Source: Clavelina lepadiformis | Lineage: Eukaryota > Chordata > Ascidiacea > Aplousobranchia > Clavelinidae | Length of the DNA stretch: 64,000 nucleotides | Assembly (NCBI RefSeq): GCF_947623445.1 | Contig: NC_135247.1 | Coordinates: forward strand, 2,730,501-2,794,500 | Reading direction: 5' to 3' | Shown: positions 52,655-63,521 of the stretch, one piece after another | Layout: each line of letters starts with the position of its first letter | How positions within the stretch are numbered: the first letter of the stretch is position 1 | Program-made: the position numbers and the translations under genes | Notes under the pieces: generated by a model | Told to the model about the DNA's origin: nothing | Seen by the model: the letters and a program-made list of their open reading frames with translations, nothing else | Database searches by the model: none

Positions 52655-53136
52655 AACTAAATCGTTCATATGCTTAACTTGGTAATTTATAAATAGAGGC
52701 AATAGAACCAGTGAAAACATTAGGTTACAATTAGAATGAGACCTTTGGCACTATTGTTGCAAACCGTTTGCGTGGTGTAAAGCAGGCTATAGCCTATACC
52801 GGATTTGACTGAGGAAATTGTTCATTCTGAAGTTATGTTACTATCTCATATTCAGTGCATTTGTTGAATTTATCCAATTATTATCGATGTTTACTATACT
52901 TTATTGTAGTTTGATGCGTAACGGAAATTACGTTTAATCAGCATGATATCACCTTCATGAATGCAATTCTTGTTGAAGGCGTCATATCCTCAAGACGCAT
53001 TAAAATTACGTTGATTGACGTCAGCATAAAGTTTGCGATAATGTTTGTATGACACATTTTAGACTAAACAGTTATATCATATTTCTGCTATCTTTTGTAT
53101 AGACTATATAAAGCTATGCATCCTTCAAACTTCCAC
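52655..53136. repeat. Duplicated non-coding block, copy 1 (left part)
   Basis: Diverged duplicate of 56290-56730. Shared words include AAATCGTTCATA, TATAAAT.GAG, ATTCAGTGCATT, GACGTCAG and TTGTATGACACATTT. The match stops at the inserted element at 53137 and resumes after 55137. Confidence 0.75.
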
Positions 53137-53442
53137 CAACGATATAAAGAACATGATAGGAAACTGCTAGGGGAAGTACCGTTTTTATTTCGCCCTCGTT
53201 ACGCTTCAGTGCTGACTCATCCGTTTGACTTTGGTTGAGCCTTGGACTTAGTGTAGCCTTACGGAGAAAGAACTATCATTAGGGGAAGGTGACGTTTGTA
53301 AGCGTATATATCAGTATAGCCTATAGGCCTAGCTGAATTTGGTTAACTTTGAAGTTTACAATGGCGCGAAATTTAAAAAACTCGGTGAAACTAGGCCTAA
53401 ATATCTACAGGTATGCTTGCAGATTGAGACTGCAATATAAAA

Positions 53443-53663
53443 ATGCCACGTATATGTTGCATGCCTCAATGCCACAACTGTCCACCTCAGCACAATTTGT
53501 TTAGTGCACCAAACAAAAAAATTTGTATCAAAAAAAAGAAGCATGGGCAGAAGTATTAGAAAGAAAAATTTTGTCATACCGAGAGGACAAGTTTATACAA
53601 GAGTTGTACAGCAAAGATCAAGTGAAAATCTGTGAGGAGCATTTTGTCAATTTTGACAACTAA
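53443..53663 (+). pseudogene. Frameshifted THAP-type zinc-finger fragment
   Basis: From an ATG at 53443 the frame reads MPRICCMPQCHN and then LFSAPNKK, matching the start of a THAP (C2CH) DNA-binding domain. After a run of eight A's near 53530 the similarity moves to another frame: EAWAEVLERKILSYREDKF, then VKICEEHFVNF, ending at TAA 53661-53663. The second Cys-His pair (CEEH) is thus out of frame with the first. Either the fragment is dead or there is an assembly error in the A run. It is convergent with the C2H2 gene to its right and lies inside the inverted-end element. The rest of a transposase is not seen downstream. Confidence 0.7.
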
Positions 53664-53893
53664 AACATTTCTGACACGGCAGGACATTCCTCTTTCGAAC
53701 CGTGTAATCGCTTTTCTTTTAACTACAGCGATAAGCAAATAAATTGAATGTTTACAAGTCTAGCTCCTGCCATCAAAACTAGATAGCAAGCATTATTACA
53801 TCATCCACCATTCAAGTCAAACAAAGCCTTTGTTACATCATAAACATTTTGTTGCATTTGAATTCACACCTAGGGTGGACTCACCACCTTTAT

Positions 53894-54897
53894 TTAAAGA
53901 CGAAACGTGTACAAATGTGTAACATACAAATTAAAATTGCGTTTCAGTTTACGCAGAATATATCCTCCAACATACTCGAGAATACTAATTTCATCAGGAG
54001 TGAGGTTACTTGATGGCAATTCTGTTGTATTTTCTGCGTGTATTTTCCTAGAGTAAACAATCCAACTTATTGCAATTGATTTCAGAAAGTTGGAACATAT
54101 TACCACACCATTCAATATCAGTATAATACAACATTAATATCTTATCACATTAAATGTTAAGCTGAATCATAAAAATATATACCTGAGAAAAAGATCAAAC
54201 ATTTTTCTTGTGGCTTCAAGTGATTTGCATCGATCTGCATTCGGGCCAAAAATATGAAGAATTCTAGATATGCCATCTATACTAAACGTTGTCAACAACT
54301 CAGATCCATTTGGTTTGGTGGCGAAAATGTTCATAAAGTAATCAATGGTTTCTGTCGTCAAATCATCTGGTGATTTACATACCTCAACCCACATACTTTT
54401 AATTGTTTTGCAAGAACACTTCTCAGAGGAAAGGCCTTAAAAATGTTAGCTTGTGAAAAATCCTGTATTTGGCATACACACAAATTTATCTTGCTAAACA
54501 TGTAAACTTATAAAAATATACAAAACCTTAAGGCAGCAGGACTTACCTAAATAACCACGATGCTTGACCTTTTGATGAACTTCAAAACCTCGCTGATTTT
54601 TAAATTTTTCATCACAGTATTTACACCTAACCGGTAACATGCAAAAGTAAACTCATTAAATGCATCCAACCTTCTATTTTCCTGGTGTGAGAGAGAGTTT
54701 CTAAATCATATAAAGCTATAAGCACCATATACTTAAAAGGTCTCTGCTTGTAGCCTCAGCCTATCTTAATTCTTAACTTACTGAAAGAGATCATTAGCTT
54801 GCAAAGCAGAAGATGATACAGGCTTGATTCTACACTCTTCATCGTCGACAACGATTTCAATTAAATATTCTGCAGTAAGTGCTGGTGCAGACGACAT
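53894..54897 (-). CDS. C2H2 zinc-finger protein with transposase-like C-terminus (200 aa)
   Basis: Four exons: 54782-54897 (ATG at 54895-54897), 54547-54626, 54183-54435, 53894-54047. Total 603 bases, phases consistent. Exon 2 encodes one C2H2 finger (CKYCDEKFKNQRGFEVHQ ending KVKH). Exon 3 has an all-helical-looking stretch (FGPNADRCKSLEATRKM). Exon 4 has LTPDEISILEYVGGYILRKL, a 'YVGGYxxRKL' motif that I associate with C-terminal parts of THAP/P-type and related transposases. A polyadenylation signal AATAAA overlaps the stop codon (53889-53894). The intact frame, splice sites and poly(A) signal suggest a living gene carried in the inverted-end element. Function is unknown; a DNA-binding partner or regulator of transposition is possible but not shown. 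Confidence 0.65.
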
Positions 54898-55144
54898 GTT
54901 GGCAACTGATAGGCTACACACGTTTGAATCGTCAAAACAACGTAAACAGCAACCTCACTTCTCAGTAATCGATAAACGAAACATGCAAATGCGTAAAAGT
55001 TTTCGCCACGACTGGCGAAGTGTGAGCGAGTAAGTATACGCAACCATGCGTGACGCGGGCGAAACAAAACCTTCTCTTCTCATAAAAAAGAAACAAACGA
55101 GGAGGAGGTAGTTTCCCATCATGTTCTTTATATCGTTGCTTCCA

Positions 55145-55430
55145 CTGAATAAAATACTGCGTTTGTAACAAAGCCATCCATAACTAAAAGCAATTCAGTC
55201 ACCGCCAGTTTCAACTATACACCTTAGAACGATTCTTTGTAATCGCAAAATGAGATTCGAAACTTCAATTTAATGATAGATTTACATTAGAACAACGACG
55301 AGTACGTTTAAATAAGTGTTATGTTATTTATGTATAATAATTTTTATGTAAAGTACCTTTAACATGAGAAATATCTTTGACGAAAACTATGCAAAAATAT
55401 GTTTTAACATTTCACATGGTCTGGATTTTA
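55145..55430. repeat. Duplicated non-coding block, copy 1 (right part)
   Basis: Continues the match to 56730-57060 after the inserted element (AATAAAATRC, GTAACAAAG, TTTCAACTATA, TTGACGAAAA, ACATGGT). In the other copy this sequence leads into the 3' end of cPLA2 gene C; here no cPLA2 exon follows. Confidence 0.7.
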
Positions 55431-56289
55431 TTATCTTAAATATTATTTATACGAATAGGTTAAACGTTATTTTAAAGCTGCTCATGTGTGATGCACAAAC
55501 TTTGCCCCACTGAAAAAACTGAAGTGAAAAAAGTTTGAACTATCCAAATAATACTCTTTTCGAGTAAACAAACGCTTCTCCAAATTTCAGCCGAGTTAAA
55601 TCGCAGCACATGTGCCCGTTGCGAAACCCGTATCCATGAAGCTATTATAATCGCATTCCACAAAAAATTCCTTGGCTTTGTTGACTGATATTTTTAGTAC
55701 GAAGTCGTCCAGCATACTTGTCAATGCACGCATTGTTTGTTTTACCCAACCCCGCTACTTTTGTTGTAAGTGCTTTGCTTGTTTTTTGTTTATATTTGGT
55801 TAAGCTGAACCAAATTATGTAGGAAATGTTTTACTCTTCGCTCGTATTCTTCTGCCATCAACATCGAAAGTGCAGTATACCTATTACCTAACTGTATGCT
55901 AAACTCATTGTGTTTCTCCTATGAAGCATTCATTTGCAGAGCCTGATATCTTTGACTATATCTGCTTTAGAATGATCGTTATGAATAAACATAATGCCAC
56001 ACTTGGTCACGAGCACAAAATTGTGTTCCTTTATTTAAAGCTTATACTTTTTATTTGGATAAATCGTGCATCAAACAAAGGATAAAAAGCGGGTTTTGCT
56101 TTTGCTTAGAAAAGTCACTGGTTTTTCGTGTACTAACCAAAACTGATCGATTCCAGAGCTATTTTACCTGTTAAATCCTGTTAATCTTGCAGACCCTTTA
56201 TGAAACTAATGCGGATTTGTAAAATGATATATGTCTTGCATTATGCATTTTTTCGTCTAAGCCCTTTGTTCTTTTTTTGTTCTATTTTT
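55431..56289. other. Non-coding spacer between the two duplicated blocks
   Basis: About 0.86 kb, AT-rich, no conserved exon, RNA or mobile element recognised. Confidence 0.5.
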
Positions 56290-57060
56290 TAACTATAAAT
56301 CGTTCATACACTTATAACAAAGATCTATAAATGGAGTTAATAACCAGTGATAACGCCAGGCGGTGTTAAGTACGGGCTTTGTGTGACGAAAACTTTCGTG
56401 GTGAATTAAGTTATTATTTTCTCGTATTCAGTGCATTGGTTAAATTTAGCAAATTATTGGTGTATACAGGCCTACTGTTGTTCATCATAGTATTACAGAC
56501 ATTACATTTAATCAACATGATACCATCTGCATGATTCATGAATATAATACACAATCCTTACTTATGACGTCAGTGATTCATCCTCGCATCCAATTCAAAT
56601 TACATTAAATGACGCCAGCAAAAAGTTTGCAATAATACTTGTATGACACATTTGAGCATAAACAATTATATTATATTACTTCCATCTGTTAGACTTACAA
56701 TATTTAATTACTGTATACGATAATAGTTCCATTCAATAAAATGCCGTATCTGTTACAAAGTTAACTATTAAATTAAAAGCAACCTTCATCGGCAGGCTCA
56801 ACTATAATACTACAATCTAAAATAAAAGTTAAGATCCGCAAAATAAGATTAAAAACTTCGAAATAACTATGCGGTAGCGGTAAATATGCAGTATATAGAT
56901 AATGTACGGAGGGTTTGTCTTATTATGTGTTATGTTATTATGTTATGCACAACAGTTTTATTATACGCTATATGTTTAACTTACTATGACAGTATTCTTG
57001 ACGAAAAACTTCGGAAAATATAACGATAAGAATTAGTTAACGTCTTACATGGTAAAAAAT
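56290..57060. repeat. Duplicated non-coding block, copy 2 (empty site for the 53137-55137 element)
   Basis: Uninterrupted paralogue of 52655-53136 plus 55145-55430, lying just downstream of cPLA2 gene C. At ~56727-56740 a single GTTCCATTCAATAAAA occupies the place where copy 1 has CTTCCAC, the element, and CTTCCACTGAATAAAA. Confidence 0.75.
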
Positions 57061-57139
57061 TTAATATAGCTCATATGTTACTGTTACGAATCAATTTTTA
57101 AGGAATTTGATCTCAGGTTGATTGCATAACAATTTCACT

Positions 57140-60100
57140 TTAACTATGGTGACGTCGACGTCGGTCGGAAGTGTAAATGATTTCCTTCAAGATCGTCTGA
57201 AGCAAATAATTAAGATAGAAATTAAGAAATGGCCAATTATGTAACTTATATAAAAAGGTAAATTTCACCAACAGCAAATATGCATTTAATCGCTTTAAAA
57301 GGCCAAGCATGTTGCACAAATCAATATTTCAACAACACTCGTAAAATCTTTCCGGACTGGAATAACTAAAACACAGCGAATATCATAAAGAGACTTGAGG
57401 CCGGCACGAAACGTGCATTTTTTTGGTTCCTTTTGGGTTTCGTTTTTTTTAATAGGAGAAAATGTTTTTACTTTTGGGAACGAAACACTCTAGAAAAATT
57501 TTAAAAATGCTATAAAACTTACATCCAGCTGTTGAAGTGTGTTAAATTTCATTAGTTGAAACAATTTGTCAAATTGCTCTTTTGTGTAATGAAAGTTGAA
57601 CGTCGAGTAAGGATTACACTTGATAGGTTTGCCTTGTTTTGAAAAAATATCAAAATCGCCCCAATCATCTTCTTGTTCACGTGGTATACCTACGTCATTA
57701 TTGTTATCAATCGGCTTTTTATATTTACTGATCCAATCTATATTTACTGATATAATTGAAAGGTTTTTAATCATTCATAACATGCGCTTATAGAAATAAC
57801 ACAAACCTGGAGCTGAGTAATTTCTGAAGTCGATGTTGCACAAGACAAAGTGGATCACTATCGGCGCCTTTTCATTTTCTTCGTCTCGGAACACATAACA
57901 TTCTTTCAGTTCTTCTTTCTTGTATGTATCTTCACTAATTTTTGGGAAAGGCTTTCCACTCGCTTTTGTCCACTTCTCAGCCAAGTAGAGTTCCTTTTTG
58001 AAAATAAAATTGTGCAGCTTATATGTGCTAATTACTAGGTTTTCGCTAATAGTTGTCTATCAAAACAGCAGACAAAGCGTTTGTTAAACTTGTGAACGCA
58101 TATGAGCGTATGTAGCTTACCTTTAAAGGATCCATGTCGGCTTCTTTTCTTCCGCTGAAATCAAACGAGAGAATGATGTCGACGCCTCTCTCTGCACGTA
58201 GCATAGGCGGGTAGGGTGAGTTGAATGCGATGCCAGCGTCAGCTACGTACATCTTCTTTTTGTCAACTTCCAATGGCTCGTTAATCTTCTTGAATGTTTG
58301 GCCTGTGTAGGAATGTATGTTATGTAGCAAACTGATTCTTTGATCTTGCTCGTAAAATGCACTTCGAATTATTTTTACCCATGTTTGTGGTCTGTCGCAT
58401 TTCAGAGGACAAAGGTAGTTTGTTGATCGACATTCTTCTCATGTAGTAGTTGAGGATGGATTAACTCACCTTGCGGAATAGTTGACTCATTCTTAACACA
58501 TAAATTAAAAACGAAGTTTATTACACCACATGTAATTTATTGACAGTTTTAAAGGAAAATGGATGTACTTTAAGATCTTCGGTCTTTATGGCATGAATAC
58601 GTGGTTAAAACCATTGAAAACTAAGTCAATTTTCGTCTCTGAGTTATCTAGCCTGTTGAGTCCTTTAATAAAAAAAATTGACCATAATAACTTTTTAGTT
58701 CAATTTAAAGCTACGGCTTTTTACGCGTAAAAGAGCATACTGCACCTTATAACCTGTAAAAAATGACTGCATAGTAACTTCACTTACTAAAGCTTCAAAA
58801 TTACATACTATAACGTTATTAAATTTCCTTTTTTTAACTAAAAACTGCATAACTCCAAAAGTCTTTCTTTTAAAGAGACCTAAATAACATGTCCGCCATG
58901 ATGCATTGTGACAAATAAATGCACGGAATTTGTTTTGGTTCCTCACGCATGGATGATTAAATATCAGCATTATCATCAGTATCATTAGTCCACTATCCCG
59001 CTGAGTCAATTAACCGGACCTCCCCTTAATTTATGTTTACAAAAAGTAGAAACACATGAAATGTTACTGTAAGATTTTCTGATGATTTGTATTTGGATAT
59101 TTCGGCTTCGGCTTCGTTTTCGTTTTTTTCTTTGCTGTTGCTCTCTTTATTTTTTCTTGATTTGCTTCCTCGTCAGTGTCGTCATCATCATCACGCCTTC
59201 TCGCTATTGCCACTGTAAGGAAAATTTTAAAATGATTAATATTACTATTTTATATCGATTGGAGTGATAACGTGATGCATATAAGGCATTTTAAGTATTT
59301 TGGTAGTTCTTCAGTTGAAAATTAACTTATTTCTAGATTTTGTGCTGCCATTACACGTAGATTTCAACCTGATCTTAATACGGCTCGATTGTAATCCACT
59401 TCACTGCTGAAGCCATTTTGCGACAAGTTTAGCTTTTCGCTTGCTTCTTTGACCTTGGTTTCATCTGGTTTTTTGGAGTCTTGCCAAATTGGTTTTAAAA
59501 GGAAAGAAAGAAAACGATTACCCTCTGCAAAGCTGCGGACATAATCTTGAAACAGAATTGCATACGCGCTTCCACAAATTCCCTGAAAAATCGTGATTGA
59601 CGTTTTATCACAGCCTTTAGCCTTTAGCTGTTAAAAACTGTATTTTTGATTTAAAATGGTTTGATTTTTTGCTTTATTATGAGATCAACTTTTCACCATA
59701 ACATAATGAAAAGGATTTTCCGGAAATTGTTTCGCCTGAACTCCACAGAAGAACTTGGTTCCAAAGTGCTTTGTGTCTATGAACGATGCGTATTTTGCGA
59801 TTCCTATTTCGTAAGGACTGAATTCGACCCAGTCTGGAAGAATAAGGATCCGCATTTATTAACATAAATATGTGCCTATAAGTTAAAAGGAAATTGCAAA
59901 ACCATGAAAAATTGCTGCTGATTTATTTGAGCGGACGTGAACAGCGGTCAGAATTGGCATCGGAGCACTTCCATCTGCTATCATTTCTTGAAATTTTGAT
60001 AGTTTTGAACTTTCCATTTTCTACATACAAAACGTGTGCAGAAGAAACTTTAGTGACTTAGTCTATATGGTAGAGTGCATACTCTTTTTGTAACTAATCT

Positions 60101-62053
60101 GTTTTTATTTATACCTCTTTTCCTAATAGAGTGTTACCAATTACCATTCCAAAGATATCTGTGTAGGAAACGGGTTGCCCTGCTTTCTTTTTAGCAATAA
60201 CTGTCCTTCAGATCTGTAAATGACAAACGTCGGGGATATTTTTCCCAAACACAGAAGCACAATGATCTACTGTACTAAAGCAAGGAAGGTTTTTCAATTG
60301 GTAAAACGTTTTCTGGGATTATTTTCAAACCTGTACGATAGATAGCGCGACAGAAAAATCAAAAGGGGATGACTGTCTATGTTCGACCGAATTTCGTTGT
60401 GCGCTTCATCCAGTCCATTTGCAGGAAATGTTTCGTTTGCATACAATGTCGCGAGGTACCTGGAATTGAATGAAGTAAGAAATAAATGCAGGGCATCACG
60501 CGCATAGAATTTGAACAACCACCGAGATTTAACTCACCACGACGACCCAGATAATCCGTTAACGTACATGGAGCAATCTAGGATACCGGTATCATGAAGA
60601 GCTTTCATAACTCCAGCATAACCCACCATGGCTCGAAACCCTCCCCCTGATCCAAGTACTCCAATTACAGGAGCCTAAAGTATAGAAATGCACTTAGGTT
60701 AACAATATTTGAATAATTGAATTGTATTTGAGTATTTAATAGTTAACACCACCTCCTCAGCAGTTAACGGTCTGCCTTCCTTTCTATGTTTTTCCAATAA
60801 CTGGCGAATTGACTTAAAAATCTTTTCTTTTCTTGCTTTTCGAAAGCTCTCCTCTTTGTCGCAGAGAGTAGCGCCGAGTCTAAGATCCGATTCACATCTT
60901 CGTACTGTAGAGAATATATACACGATTATGTTCAGTAAGAACTGTCCAATTATTAAGATTATATAAAATTCACTTATATCTAAATAATAAATCGATCCTA
61001 ATGATTATCTGGATTATACGTGTCGCTGTTGAAGCACGTTGAGCACGACATATGTTCAAAGGCATGTTACTTACTTGTTTTCAATGTTGAATTCTATTTC
61101 AACTTGAGAAGTCTATACAAAATATGGACGTTACGCAGAAAATAATGCATGCATGCAAATACACTCACACTAACTTAGTTTTAGGCTAGGCTTGCAGTTT
61201 GTTACTTACCCCATTAAATTCGAAGGTTTTTGTGACGGCTTCATCTGCATTTAGGCTTAGAAGATCGAATTTCGCGGATCCCATATTTTCATCTTTAAGG
61301 TAGTTCGAATCCATCAATGTAATCTATATTGTATATATATAACCAGTACAGCTCATCATTTGAGGATGATGGCTTTTTGAAAGCGACGCGTAAAACGTTT
61401 GTGAAATTTACCTCTACGTCTGCCGTAGCACCATACGTCGGCAGTAAGAATGAGAACATCTCGTTCCATTCTGGACATTTATTGTTTCTGATGTACTTGG
61501 TTTGTCTGCGGGCTTCTGGTGCCCCTGCAACGTAGACTTTGACGTATGGGTCCGGCGTATCGACTAAAAAAACGTACAAAACTTGTCGAAACATGCAAAC
61601 TGTATTCATTACAACAATTTTGTTTCTCTTATCTCATGTTCACCGTCATAAATATAACTTAAATCTTCGGAAGTGAATTTTTCACCGTATTAATTAGGTC
61701 AAATTATCCGTTGTTAAAGATAGGCGGCATAGATAAGAAGAACATATATAGGCTTAAATAAAAACTCGTTTATTGCTATTTAGGTTAAATTGAATGTAGA
61801 TTCAGATCTTGTTCAGATCCATATGTAACTTACACAGGTTCCAGAAACGACCGTGACTAATATTTCTTCCACGAAGCACACGCACGGTTAGACTGAGGCA
61901 GGGTGTTACTTCCGCCTTTTTGAGAGTTAAATCAAACTAATTTAATAATGTCATAAATTTCAACCAAAACACAGTTAAAAGCCAAACAAGACACTGGTAT
62001 GTATTTTACAATTGTTTAAGGCACCAAGAGCTTATGGATTTTACCTGATACAT
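57140..62053 (-). CDS. Cytosolic phospholipase A2 (group IV), tandem copy C, with damaged linker/lid exons
   Basis: Third cPLA2 gene. Recognised exons: 62045-62053 (MYQ), 61834-61915, 61412-61563, 61210-61323, 61075-61112, 60753-60897, 60538-60674, 60331-60459, 60115-60205, 59903-60020, 59697-59833, 59369-59582, possibly 59068-59212, then 58121-58302, 57807-57993, 57523-57689, 57140-57196. The C2 domain (DPYVKVYVAGAP), VLGSGGGFRA, GLSGSSW and VADAGIAFNSPYPP are intact, as are the C-terminal exons, ending in a basic tail (DRRRRHHS). The exon for IFGxDHL, present in A and B, is not found. The next exon survives only as a 3' piece (NYYMRRMSINK, 58381-58470) with a TAA in frame upstream and no acceptor. 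Splicing 59369-59582 directly to 58121-58302 keeps the frame (phase 1 to phase 1), giving a linker-less enzyme. Either that or the gene is a young pseudogene. Confidence 0.82.
61678..61735 (+). repeat. Dispersed repeat family, copy 3 (short)
   Basis: TTTCACCGTAT, TTAGGTCA and TTGTTAAAGATAGGCGG align with the copies at 15583-15780 and 41890-42445. It lies in an intron of cPLA2 gene C. Confidence 0.55.
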
Positions 62054-62349
62054 TGCTCAGACGCTTGGTTGTATTCACAAATAGTGTAAGCTGAATTTGT
62101 TACGGAGTTCTTACCAAAAATATGCAACGAGCATTAAGTTTTTGTTTTATAAAAATGTAACCTGCGACAAATTCATAACATATATGCTGTTAGGCATTAT
62201 CTCTTCACAAATTTTGCCTTTATTCAGTTACGACTAATGGAAATGTCATAGCTTATAATCTTCTGCCAATGACTGGTAACTGACAACCCAAGCAGGCCTG
62301 TCTGCACTCCAACAACCTTCTTTACGGAACGTTGAGAACAGCTTGAAAA

Positions 62350-62860
62350 GCCGGCACGTTTCAAGCTTGGCATCTGGCGATTCCCTTGCAATTGCTCACT
62401 TTATGTTTCTTTGAGAAGGTTTGGTATTTTGGGTATTTCGCAATAGCAATCACAATAAAAACAAGTCATGTTGCAGTGAACGGATGTTTTGAAGCTGCCT
62501 CTGCGTTCTATACTTTGTATCTGGTATTTATCACATTGTTACGTCGGTCTACGTTGGAAGTTTTTAAGCTGATTCATTTTGATCTGATTCATTTTCATTC
62601 ATTTCTTCATACCGATAGGCGGAAATGACCCAACTCGATTCTGGTTTTGATCGATTAAAAACAACCTACGAAACAAGCTATGGTGAGTTTTCCTTATGTT
62701 ATGGCGTTCTGCAAATAACATGCATCCAGTTTGTGTGCAATTATGGATGTCGTATTGCTACTATTATACCTGTAAAGCCGTGATAATACTTACAGATTGT
62801 ACCTGCGTACAGTAAACACCATTTTCATTAAGCTAACCCTGCCATTCTTGGCCAGTGCAT
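62350..62860. repeat. Direct duplication, unit 1
   Basis: About 510 bp repeated at 63522-64000 with few differences, the main one being a ~25-bp gap near 62580. The copies start 1172 bp apart. The second copy runs off the window end. Confidence 0.93.
62625..62682 (+). CDS. Possible first coding exon of a plus-strand gene
   Basis: ATG at 62625 opens a short frame, MTQLDSGFDRLKTTYETSY, ending at a consensus donor G|GTGAGT (62683). In the second repeat unit the ATG has become ACG (63774-63776) and one A is lost in the A run, while the donor is kept. No following exon is recognised before the window ends, and no family is recognised. The frame could be chance. Confidence 0.25.
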
Positions 62861-63521
62861 TTAGATTCGAAACTGCACGAAGATATTTTCAGATACACTG
62901 TGGTACTAATGCTCTCCCCTTTATTACTAAGCCTTTTACATTGTAATTCATACGGGTGAGGTGTTTTTTGAGAGGGTGTAATTCTGAAAATGTTTGGTGG
63001 CGGTTTCCATGGAAGAGTTTAATTTGCTCTCACATGCATTTTCCACCCTTGTATATGGCAATATTTACCCTAACCAAACACGAGCGCATCATGGATTTGC
63101 ATTGCACGTAACTTCATAATTGCCACCACATACGTCATGATGAGCGGTAAATTTTGAATAAATTTGCCATTTTAAGACATGTTTTTGGCAATAATCGCTT
63201 AACCATGATATATTACTTTTATTTCATTTAGGCCAACTTGTTTTAGCTCCAGCTTGCCCTTCACTTTAAAAGGTGTGCTAGATTATGGCTGTGATGATAG
63301 TGGCGGTAACTACTAATCAGTGCTTCAAATTCTGTTATACAGTAACAAAAGCTTTTTTCAACGTGGATTTCGATTATCCCAACGCTGGAATAATACCACT
63401 TCCATAAAGCAATAAAATATTTTAACTAATCTTTTGTTATAACTTTTTCACTTGAATTCAGTACAGTACGCTAATGCCCAAACCAACCCAAACTCTCAAA
63501 GTTATAATAGAAATAGATTTA
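62861..63521. other. Spacer between the two direct-repeat units
   Basis: Non-coding sequence of ~660 bp. Nothing recognised. Confidence 0.5.

Larger units (their letters stand above)
53137..55137. mobile_element. ~2.0-kb THAP/zinc-finger-bearing element with inverted ends and 7-bp target duplication
   Basis: The left end begins CAACGATATAAAGAACATGA at 53137. The right end is its reverse complement, ending at 55137. The inverted similarity continues imperfectly for ~100 bp on each side. The flanks are the direct repeat CTTCCAC at 53130-53136 and 55138-55144. Inside are a THAP-like zinc finger on the plus strand (53443-53663, frameshifted) and a four-exon C2H2 finger gene on the minus strand (53894-54897). 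THAP fingers and 7-8-bp duplications are associated with P-type DNA transposons, but no catalytic transposase core was recognised, so the superfamily is inferred. The paralogous block at 56290-57060 lacks the element. Confidence 0.75.

Noticed and set aside
58695..59009. 104-codon minus-strand open frame considered as the missing linker exon of cPLA2 copy C
   Set aside because: No resemblance to the linker exons of copies A or B (no FYExIFGxDHL-type motif).
60179..60210. Apparent loss of the exon boundary in cPLA2 copy C (altered start of the KKKAGQPVSYTD exon)
   Set aside because: An acceptor GAAG|G at 60206 restores the frame with one residue fewer, so this is not a disabling change.
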